Of a stretch of 64,000 nucleotides of DNA, positions 57,662 through 64,000 are shown in pieces. How positions within the stretch are numbered: position 1 is the stretch's first letter; each line of letters opens with the position of its first letter. The position numbers and the translations under genes are program-made. Below the pieces are notes generated by a model that had not been told where the DNA came from, did no database searches, and worked only from the letters and a program-made list of their open reading frames with translations. Origin of the DNA: Fermentibacter sp964564435 (GTDB lineage: Bacteria > Fermentibacterota > Fermentibacteria > Fermentibacterales > Fermentibacteraceae); contig CAZMAT010000002.1 in NCBI GenBank assembly GCA_964564435.1, positions 124,001 through 188,000 on the forward strand, read 5' to 3'.

Positions 57662-58630
57662 ATGGCTGGCATTCTAGGACACCTTGCAGGAATCGACGAC
57701 CCCGGCGTGGTCGTCTTCGGGATAACGGGCAAGCAGGGCCAGAGCACGACCAGGGTGATGACGGGATACGGCACCAGGGTGCTCGCCGGAGTCACCCCCG
57801 GCAAGGGCGGCCAGGAGGTCGACGGCATACCGGTGTTCGATTCCTGCGCCGATGCCGTCTCCGCGGTTCCCGGCCTGAACTCGGCCGTGTTCTTCGTCCC
57901 GGCCGGAGCCGTTCTGCAGGCCACGCGGGAGGCTTCCGCGGCCGGGATACGCTTCATGGTCCACACCGCCGACGGAGTCGCTTCGCACGATGCCGCGCTC
58001 ATGCGCGAGATGTCGGTCGACGGCGGCTTCAGGATCGTCGGACCCAACACGGTCGGCATGCTCGACACGTCGGGCTGCCTCTTCGGGCTCATCGGGGGCG
58101 GGGCATCGTGGGCCAGGAGGAACTACCTCCCGGGCTGCGTGGGGATCATCTCGCGCTCGGGGGGGCTCTCCCAGCTCCTGGGCGCCTTCCACTGCAGGCC
58201 CCATCTCCCCGGTCCCCTCCCGGGCGGGGGATACGGCGAGCTCTGGGGCGACGCCGGACCCGGGGTCTCGGCGGTCATCTGCGTAGGGGGTGATCCCGTG
58301 CCGGGGACCACCCTGCTCGAGGCTGCGCTGGCCTTCGAGGCCGATCCGCGCACGAAGGTCATCGCCGGCTACGGCGAGACCGGGACCTCGCAGGAGAACG
58401 AACTCGCGGAGGCGGTGGCGGGCGGAAGGATCACAAAGCCCGTGGTGCTCTTCCTCGGCGGCAGATTCACCGAGGCGGGGGTTTCGCAGAGCCATGCCGG
58501 CGCGATGATCCGGTGCGAGGCCGAGACATGGGCTGCCAAGCACGAGGCCCTGGTTGCCGCCGGTGTCACCGTGGTGGACAGGCCGGATGCGGTGTTCGGG
58601 TCGGTCGCGGGAGTCCTGGGGCTGGTCTGA
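57662..58630 (+). CDS. Succinyl-CoA ligase alpha-like protein
   Basis: 322 residues with a CoA-binding Rossmann start (VVVFGITGKQGQSTTRVMTGYG), VLAGVTPGKGGQEVDGIPVFD, FFVPAGAVL and IVGPNTVGML, then a ligase domain with the phospho-His motif SQSHAGAM near residue 280. This corresponds to GHAGAI in SucD. It probably forms an acyl-CoA synthetase with the ATP-grasp/ferredoxin partner. Sequence between ~150 and 190 (SCLFGLIGGGASWARR) departs from SucD, so the acid may not be succinate. Confidence 0.85.
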   Translation: MAGILGHLAGIDDPGVVVFGITGKQGQSTTRVMTGYGTRVLAGVTPGKGGQEVDGIPVFDSCADAVSAVPGLNSAVFFVPAGAVLQATREASAAGIRFMVHTADGVASHDAALMREMSVDGGFRIVGPNTVGMLDTSGCLFGLIGGGASWARRNYLPGCVGIISRSGGLSQLLGAFHCRPHLPGPLPGGGYGELWGDAGPGVSAVICVGGDPVPGTTLLEAALAFEADPRTKVIAGYGETGTSQENELAEAVAGGRITKPVVLFLGGRFTEAGVSQSHAGAMIRCEAETWAAKHEALVAAGVTVVDRPDAVFGSVAGVLGLV

Positions 58631-58633
58631 GGG

Positions 58634-59512
58634 TCAGGTCCTTTCGAGCTGGAAGTACCTAGCCCATTCCGTGACCTGGTATCCGGCCCTCTCGAGCAGC
58701 ATGAGCGCGGGTCCGTCGCTTGCGGGGACGGTCTGCCTCGTCCTCGTGCAGCCCCTTTCCGCGAGCATGGACAGGCCGGTCAGCAGTATGGCCGTCCCGA
58801 GCCCCCGCCTCCTGAAGCGGGGCAGGACGCCGAGGAAGTAGAAGGCGCCCTCCTTCGCGTCGAGGCTGTCGAGGCGGGCCATCATCACGCCGGCCGGCTC
58901 GCCTTCCTGCATCACGACCCTGAACAGCTCGGGATCGAACCTGGCGCCCGAGCTCCAGGCCGCGAGATAGCCGTCGAAGTCGATCTCCGCCCAGGGGGTC
59001 CTGCCGGCGCAGTCCTTCGCGATGGCCGCCATCCTCGCCTGTCCGGTCCTCCCCAGGCCGATGGATTCCGGTGCGATGCCGGGAGGCTGCACCCCCGAGA
59101 GCGACCGGGACAGGATCGTGCTGTCGCGGAGGAATCTGAACCCGGCGCCCCTGTAGATCTCCTGCAGCCTCGTCATGTCCTCCCGCGCCTGATCGGAATA
59201 GACAGCCGCGAGGACGCTCCTGGCCCTGGTCAATGCCGATCTCACCGCTTCGCGCACCAGGGCGGCCTCGAGCTCCCTCGCGCCCGGGGGGTTCCCTACG
59301 GCGTGGGGTATCCCGATCAGGACCTCCCCCTCCTCGCGTTCGTGTCCCGTGAAGATGAAGCCCGCGGGTTCCCCCGACTCGTCGAACGCTCCCAGGTAGG
59401 CCCCGTCGAAGAAGTCGTCGAGAGCGAAGCCGAGGAGATGTCCGGAGAGGAAACCGAGAAGGTCCCTCCTCTCGAGGATCCTGATCTGGTATGCATGACC
59501 GGTGTCGCTCAC
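58634..59512 (-). CDS. GNAT-family N-acetyltransferase
   Basis: 292 residues from GTG 59512. The C-terminal ~130 residues are a GNAT domain: YFLGVLPRFRRRGLGTAILL (acetyl-CoA loop), TVPASDGPALMLLERAGYQVTEW. The N-terminal half (IRILERRDLLGFLSGHLLGF, AGFIFTGHEREEGEVLIGIP) looks like a second, divergent GNAT. Convergent with the SucD-like gene, 3 bp apart. Substrate unknown. Confidence 0.82.
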   Translation of the reverse strand: MSDTGHAYQIRILERRDLLGFLSGHLLGFALDDFFDGAYLGAFDESGEPAGFIFTGHEREEGEVLIGIPHAVGNPPGARELEAALVREAVRSALTRARSVLAAVYSDQAREDMTRLQEIYRGAGFRFLRDSTILSRSLSGVQPPGIAPESIGLGRTGQARMAAIAKDCAGRTPWAEIDFDGYLAAWSSGARFDPELFRVVMQEGEPAGVMMARLDSLDAKEGAFYFLGVLPRFRRRGLGTAILLTGLSMLAERGCTRTRQTVPASDGPALMLLERAGYQVTEWARYFQLERT

Positions 59513-59540
59513 GGCAGGCTCCCGACTCCGGGGACCGGAC

Positions 59541-60884
59541 TCACCTTATATAGCCGAGATCGCGGAGGGTCCTTCCCACGGTCTCGGCGAAATCCACGAC
59601 CGCCGGCGCCCCGGCTGCCGGTGTCGCCCAGTAGGTCAGCGCCTCCGAGAGCAGCAGCGAATCGGCATCGAGCGGGGAGAGCTCGCCGGGGTCGGACATC
59701 AGGTCGAAGGTCTCGGAGCCGCCGGACCCGGTGTCGAATATGACCTTTCTCCCGGAGGCCGTGCACGATGCGAGATCGGCATCCCTCCAGAGCACTCCGC
59801 TGGCGAACACCCGCCTGTCGGGCGGCTCTCCCCCGGCGGCGAACAGATCCAGCCCCGGGCGCCCTGGAGGCGATTCCAGCCCGCACAGCGCGGCAAGGGT
59901 GGGAAGAATGTCCACCTGCGAGGCCGGGGCGGCCGACGATCCATGCCGCACTCCCGGACCGGAGATCACCAGGGGGACGCGGACCGATTCGTCATAGAGG
60001 CTCACTCCGTGTTCGATGCTCCCGTGCTCGAGGAATTCCTCGCCATGGTCGCCTGTAACCGCCACTACGGTGCTCCCGGCGAGTCCCCTCCCCCTCAGGC
60101 CGGCAAGCAGCCTTCCGAGCTGGGCGTCGGAATAGGCTATCTCACCGTCGTACAGGGCGATGAGATTGAAGAGCCCGTCGGCGGGCAGGGTGTCGCCCCC
60201 CTCGTTGATCGCGAGGAGCTGCGGAACGGTACCCCAGGCCGAATCGCAGGGCCCCTGGTAGGCCGGATCGGTGAACATCTCCGAGTAGGGCGCAGGGGGA
60301 TCGTAGGGCATGTGCGGATCGTAGAGGTGGACCACGGCGAAGAAGGGGCGGTCGCCTCCGGTCCCGTCGAGCCAGGACAGGAAGAGGTCGACGGTCTCGC
60401 CCGCCCCCCTCTGCGAAATGCGGTCGCTGAGCCCGGCACAGTCGAACGTGTCGAAACCCACGTGGAATCCGAAGTCCTCGTCGAGGAAGATCACGTTGAA
60501 GAATGCCGCGGTGCGGTAGCCCGCGTCACCGAAGACCCGCTGGATGGTGGGAAGGGCCGGATCGAGCCCGTAGAAGGCGCCGTCCCTGCGACCGGCCATG
60601 TGCTCTCTGGGGGTCAGGCCGGTGAGTATCGAGGCGAAGGCGGGCAGAGTCCAGGATGCCTGGGCACGGAAGTCCGTCCAGCAGGCGCCGGACATCGCCA
60701 GGCTGTCCAGGACGGGGGTCGTGGGCCGCCCGTACCCGAGGCAGGAGACGTGATCGGCCCGGAAGGTGTCTATCACGACCAGCACCACGCTGGGCCCCTT
60801 CGGCTCTCTTCCGCATGCGCAGAGGAGTGCGAGCGCCGACAGCACAGGCAGGAGACGGGCCGTCGGCTTCACGCGGTCACGCAT
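59541..60884 (-). CDS. Sulfatase-fold lipoprotein hydrolase
   Basis: 447 residues from ATG 60884, 8 bp inside the end of polA. Lipoprotein signal ending LALLCAC. Sulfatase/alkaline phosphatase fold: VVLVVIDTFRADHVSCLGYGR (metal Asp), then QASWTLPAFASILTG. In a true sulfatase this reads C/S-x-P-x-R, so Thr occupies the nucleophile site, as in phosphoglycerol-transferase-type enzymes. Then VVHLYDPHMPYDPP, AVTGDHGEEFLEHG (metal Asp and His) and VDILPTLAAL. It ends RTLRDLGYIR, an LGY tail like two proteins in the sat operon. Probably a phosphoester or sulfoester hydrolase or transferase outside the cytosol. Confidence 0.83.
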   Translation of the reverse strand: MRDRVKPTARLLPVLSALALLCACGREPKGPSVVLVVIDTFRADHVSCLGYGRPTTPVLDSLAMSGACWTDFRAQASWTLPAFASILTGLTPREHMAGRRDGAFYGLDPALPTIQRVFGDAGYRTAAFFNVIFLDEDFGFHVGFDTFDCAGLSDRISQRGAGETVDLFLSWLDGTGGDRPFFAVVHLYDPHMPYDPPAPYSEMFTDPAYQGPCDSAWGTVPQLLAINEGGDTLPADGLFNLIALYDGEIAYSDAQLGRLLAGLRGRGLAGSTVVAVTGDHGEEFLEHGSIEHGVSLYDESVRVPLVISGPGVRHGSSAAPASQVDILPTLAALCGLESPPGRPGLDLFAAGGEPPDRRVFASGVLWRDADLASCTASGRKVIFDTGSGGSETFDLMSDPGELSPLDADSLLLSEALTYWATPAAGAPAVVDFAETVGRTLRDLGYIR

Positions 60885-63441
60885 GGGCGGCCAGCCAGTC
60901 CGGTCCCCAGCCCGTCTCGGCCCTGAGCGGAACTCCGAGATCCATGGCACCCTCCATCGACTCCTTCAGGATCAGGGCCACCCTGCCGGCCATGTCACCC
61001 GGGCAGGATGCCACCATCTCGTCGTGGACCTGCAGGACCAGCCCCGACCCCGGCACCTCGTCCGCGAGGCGCTTCGCGGCCCGGAGCATGGCCAGCTTCA
61101 TCAAATCGGCAGCCGAACCCTGGACGGTGGTGTTCACCGCCATCCTCTCCATGGCCTTCCTGGCCGTGCCCTTCGCAGCCGCCAGGCCGGCGAACGACCT
61201 CCTCCTGCCGAGTATGGTCCTCGTCTCCCCAGTGGACTCTGCACTGGATATGCAGGCCCTGAGGAAGGAGTCGATCTCCGGATAGGCGTCGAAGTACCGG
61301 TTGATTATCACCGCCGCCCGGGACCTGTCCAGGCCCAGCCTCTGCGCCAGCCCGTGGGCGCTGACGCCGTAGACTATCGAGAAGTTGACCTCCTTCGCCC
61401 TGCGCCTCTGCTCGGGACCGGACGAGCCGAAGACCGCCATCGCGGTCATGGAATGGATGTCGGCATCCTCCGTGTAGGCCTGCCTCAGCTGCCCTTCGCC
61501 GGCCAGGTGGGCCAGGATCCTGAGCTCGATCTGCGAATAGTCCGCACTCACCAGCACTTCCCCGCTTCCGGGGGCCCTGAAGCACTTCCTGAGTGCCCTT
61601 CCCCTCTCCGTGCGGATGGGGATGTTCTGGAGGTTCGGGTCGCTGGAGCTCAGCCTCCCGGTGGCTGTCACGGCCTGGTTGAAGGAGGTGTGCACGAGCC
61701 CGGTGTCGGGCGAGACGAACGAAGGCAGCCTGTCGACGTAGGTCGAGAGGAGTTTGGAGACCTCCCTGTGTTCGGCCACGATCCCCACGAAAGGATGCGC
61801 CCCTGCAAGGTTCTGTAGCACCGTACCGTCCGAGGAGTCAGCCCCCCTGCCCGTCTTCGCGAGTCTGGGGAGACCGAGCCTGTCGAACAGGACGGCCGAT
61901 ATCTGGGCCGGGCTCCTGAGGTTCACGGGCGTTCCGATTAGCCGCGAGGCTTCGGCTTCGATGCCTTCGAGCTCCAGCAGCAGGCTGCTCCTCATCTCCG
62001 CGAGGTTCGCCGTGTCCAGGGAGACGCCCCGCCGCTCCATCCCGGCGAGAACGGCCGAGAGCGGGAGTTCCAGGTCGCGATAGATTCTCGAAAGCGATGG
62101 ATCGCGGGCGATCCGGTCCTCCAGGGTCCTGAGGGTTTCGAGGCCCAGGCGCGCCGAGCTGCATGATGCCCGGGCGTGTCTGCCGGTGGCGGCGGCGTCT
62201 CCGGGTGACCCGGGATCGAGGACGTAGGCAGCAAGGCCCAGGTCGCCGGCGGGGGGTTCCGGGCGGGCCCCCATGCTCCATGCCGCGTGCAGGAAACTCT
62301 TGGAGTCGCGGCAGAGAAAGCGCCCCGAGGCGAGTATCTCGGCCATCCCGGCGGGAGGCGTCTCCTCTCCGGCTGTCTCGAAGAACCAGTCCTGCCCCTC
62401 CCCGCCTCCCGAGACGGCGATCTCGCCTGGCGCCCGGTGGATGGATGGCGCTGCGGAGATCTCCACAAAGGGGGTCGATCCTTCCGAAAGGAGGCGGATC
62501 AGCCCTGCAGCGTCGCCGGAAGGCTCCGATGGCGGTTCCTCTCCGACAGGGAGGGACGGGGAAGGCACTCCCGGCGCGGACCGCAGCCCGAGCTTCGCTG
62601 CGAGCGCCCTCATGCCGAATCGTTCCAGGGCGGGGGCAGAATCCGCACCGGGTGGACGCAGCAGGAACGCGGAGGGGTCGCCGGTGCCCGGGGCGTCGTA
62701 TCTGAGCCTGACCAGCTCCAGGCTCATCGCCACCGAGTCCCTCGATTCGACGAGCTTCCGTCTCAGCGACCCGGGCTCCACGGAATCCAGGTGCGCGTAG
62801 ATGTCCTCGACCGAGCCGAATTCCCTCACCAGCATGGACGCGGTCTTCGGCCCCACCCCCCTGGCTCCGGGCACGTTGTCGGAGGAGTCACCCGCGAGGG
62901 CCAGGAGGTCGGCGATGTGCGCCGGCGGGGCACCGGCGACCTCCTCGACCCGATCGGGACCGACGGTCTCCTGGGGCTTTCCGGGGCGCCCCGGCCTGAT
63001 GACCGACACCCTGTCGGAAACGAGCTGCAGGAGGTCCTTGTCGGCCGAGAGCACGATCACTTCCCAGCCGGATGCCTCTGCGCCCCTGGCTGCGGATGCG
63101 ATGAGGTCGTCGGCCTCCCAGCCGGGCTCCTCGAGCGTGCTGATGCCCAGGGCCCGCAGGAGCGCCGGAGCAGCCAGCGCCTGGTCGATCAGCTCCGCGG
63201 GGGTTTCGGGGCGGTTGGCCTTGTACTCCGGGAACAGCTCGTTCCTGAAGCCCGGTTCGTGCGAATCGAAGGCGGCGGCGGCGGCATCCGGCGAGAGCCG
63301 GGCGAGCAGCGTGACCGTCTCCGTCAGGAGATGGTGGAGCCCGCTCGTCACCATCCCGTCGGGAGCCCGCAGGGGATTGCGCGACATGGCGAAGTGGCCC
63401 CGGTAGAGCATGCCCATGCTGTCGACCAGAAGGAGCTTCAC
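60877..63441 (-). CDS. polA: DNA polymerase I
   Basis: 854 residues from GTG 63441, overlapping the upstream stop as GTGA. 5'-nuclease domain (~1-290): LLLVDSMGMLYRGHFAM, GWEADDLIASAA, VLSADKDLLQLV, LALAGDSSDNVPG. The central 3'-5' exonuclease-like domain has lost its acidic residues, so proofreading is probably absent. Polymerase domain: motif A SADYSQIELRILAHLAG, motif B RRRAKEVNFSIVYG, motif C LQVHDEMVA. Functions in replication primer removal and repair. Length slightly below E. coli PolI. Confidence 0.95.
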   Translation of the reverse strand: MKLLLVDSMGMLYRGHFAMSRNPLRAPDGMVTSGLHHLLTETVTLLARLSPDAAAAAFDSHEPGFRNELFPEYKANRPETPAELIDQALAAPALLRALGISTLEEPGWEADDLIASAARGAEASGWEVIVLSADKDLLQLVSDRVSVIRPGRPGKPQETVGPDRVEEVAGAPPAHIADLLALAGDSSDNVPGARGVGPKTASMLVREFGSVEDIYAHLDSVEPGSLRRKLVESRDSVAMSLELVRLRYDAPGTGDPSAFLLRPPGADSAPALERFGMRALAAKLGLRSAPGVPSPSLPVGEEPPSEPSGDAAGLIRLLSEGSTPFVEISAAPSIHRAPGEIAVSGGGEGQDWFFETAGEETPPAGMAEILASGRFLCRDSKSFLHAAWSMGARPEPPAGDLGLAAYVLDPGSPGDAAATGRHARASCSSARLGLETLRTLEDRIARDPSLSRIYRDLELPLSAVLAGMERRGVSLDTANLAEMRSSLLLELEGIEAEASRLIGTPVNLRSPAQISAVLFDRLGLPRLAKTGRGADSSDGTVLQNLAGAHPFVGIVAEHREVSKLLSTYVDRLPSFVSPDTGLVHTSFNQAVTATGRLSSSDPNLQNIPIRTERGRALRKCFRAPGSGEVLVSADYSQIELRILAHLAGEGQLRQAYTEDADIHSMTAMAVFGSSGPEQRRRAKEVNFSIVYGVSAHGLAQRLGLDRSRAAVIINRYFDAYPEIDSFLRACISSAESTGETRTILGRRRSFAGLAAAKGTARKAMERMAVNTTVQGSAADLMKLAMLRAAKRLADEVPGSGLVLQVHDEMVASCPGDMAGRVALILKESMEGAMDLGVPLRAETGWGPDWLAAHA

Positions 63442-64000
63442 GGGCCGGTCCCGAGCATCGCCGAGGCGGCGTTCGCCACTTCTTCGACCGTGATCGATCC
63501 GAGGCAGGGAGGAGCGCCGCCTTCGGGGCAGCGTTTCCGGAAGCAGGGCGAACATGCGAATCCGGCCGCGCGTACCGTCGTCACCCTCCTCCCGGAGGGG
63601 GCCGTCCAGTCCGGCGAGGTCGAACCGAACACCACGACGGACGGGACCCCGAGGAGGGCTGCGAGGTGCATCCCCCCGGAATCGTTGCCGATGGCGATGC
63701 GGGAGCCTGCTAGCCCGGCGCAGAGAAGCGGATAGGACAGGCCGGCTGCGGTCCGGGATCCGCCGCCCGAGGCGCTGCGGATCTCCGAGAGCAGGGGGGC
63801 CTCCCCGGCGCTGCCGTAGAACACCGCCGGGAGCCCGGTGCGTGACGATACGATCCTGGCGGCTTCGGCAAAGCCGTGCCACCTCTTGGCGGGTCCGAAC
63901 GCCGCTCCGGGAAAGACTGCGATGTGCGGAGGAGAACCCGGCTCTAGGGCCGGTATCTCCACGGGTGCTGGCTCGGAACCGGCCTCGCGGGCGAGGCGCT
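63438..64000 (-). CDS. GT9 heptosyltransferase-type glycosyltransferase, C-terminal part
   Basis: The frame is open to the right edge of the window, so the N-terminus is missing. About 187 residues of a family 9 glycosyltransferase: HIAVFPGAAFGPAKRWHGF (the PGA.....KRWP block), AIGNDSGGMHLAALLGVPSVVVFGSTSP (donor-binding) and a late cysteine cluster (FACSPCFRKRCP) found in WaaF/RfaF-like enzymes. It transfers a heptose or similar sugar during LPS core assembly on the cytosolic side. Start beyond the window; stop coupled to polA. Confidence 0.88.
   Translation of the reverse strand, partial: RLAREAGSEPAPVEIPALEPGSPPHIAVFPGAAFGPAKRWHGFAEAARIVSSRTGLPAVFYGSAGEAPLLSEIRSASGGGSRTAAGLSYPLLCAGLAGSRIAIGNDSGGMHLAALLGVPSVVVFGSTSPDWTAPSGRRVTTVRAAGFACSPCFRKRCPEGGAPPCLGSITVEEVANAASAMLGTGP

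Overview
This is a high-GC, gene-dense stretch of a diderm bacterial chromosome. About 55 protein genes and two tRNA genes are packed in long collinear runs, with many ATGA, GTGA, TTGA or TGATG stop-start overlaps. Outer-membrane features (a TonB-dependent receptor, a GT9 heptosyltransferase-type enzyme, lipoproteins) sit beside three secreted proteins ending in FlgD-like/type IX secretion (T9SS) type A sorting domains, and there is a complete MoxR-DUF58-BatABCD block. Together these point to the FCB superphylum. A candidate phylum such as Fermentibacterota or a relative is my guess; no marker gene here settles it. No transposase, integrase, phage gene or CRISPR array was seen.

Layout. 1-1.15 kb: end of coaE and a TPR membrane protein (+). 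1.15-5.3 kb: two paralogous secreted propeller proteins (-) that share an identical 274-bp 3' end, separated by hairpin-rich spacers holding two copies of an 83-nt covarying double-hairpin element. 5.4-19.7 kb: a long minus-strand run reading M14 carboxypeptidase, rpmA, hutI, TPR/MshEN protein, degenerate histidine kinase, phosphomannomutase, moxR, DUF58, membrane protein, batA, batB, batC, batD. batC holds a Gln-Asp-Gln microsatellite with a 100-N assembly gap. 19.8 kb: tRNA-Pro. 20-28.2 kb (-): PHP-glycosyltransferase fusion; a vitamin B12 uptake operon (cobalamin riboswitch, BtuB, BtuG-like propeller lipoprotein); a FAD oxidoreductase with a flippase-like membrane protein. 28.2-30 kb (+): ABC exporter. 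30-35.9 kb (-): M18 aminopeptidase, giant two-module dehydratase activase, small lipoprotein. 36-40.7 kb (+): two phosphodiesterase/alkaline-phosphatase-family proteins and a membrane protein. 40.7-42.5 kb (-): sat, an APS-kinase-like remnant and a small RHH-like protein. 42.6-45.2 kb (+): second ABC transporter with a His-rich membrane peptide and a TPR-like protein. 45-47.2 kb: GNAT and twin cNMP-binding proteins. 47.2-51.5 kb (-): smpB, amidase, membrane protein, murI, rph, rdgB. 51.6 kb: tRNA-Leu, overlapping antisense the end of a sodium-pump decarboxylase beta subunit, which is coupled to rfbC. 53.5-59.5 kb: nth, a two-repeat secreted protein, and an operon behind a structured leader (radical SAM, ATP-grasp/ferredoxin fusion, SucD-like), then a GNAT. 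59.5-64 kb (-): sulfatase-fold lipoprotein, polA, GT9.

The most striking signals are three genes, including smpB, that appear to start at CTG behind strong Shine-Dalgarno sequences; the 83-nt element with four compensatory base-pair changes; the riboswitch-BtuB-BtuG operon outside its usual Bacteroides context; the ATP-grasp/two-cluster-ferredoxin fusion operon; and the identical 3' cassette shared by two otherwise diverged secreted proteins. Start codons were chosen here by Shine-Dalgarno position and stop-start coupling, so several differ from the longest open frame.
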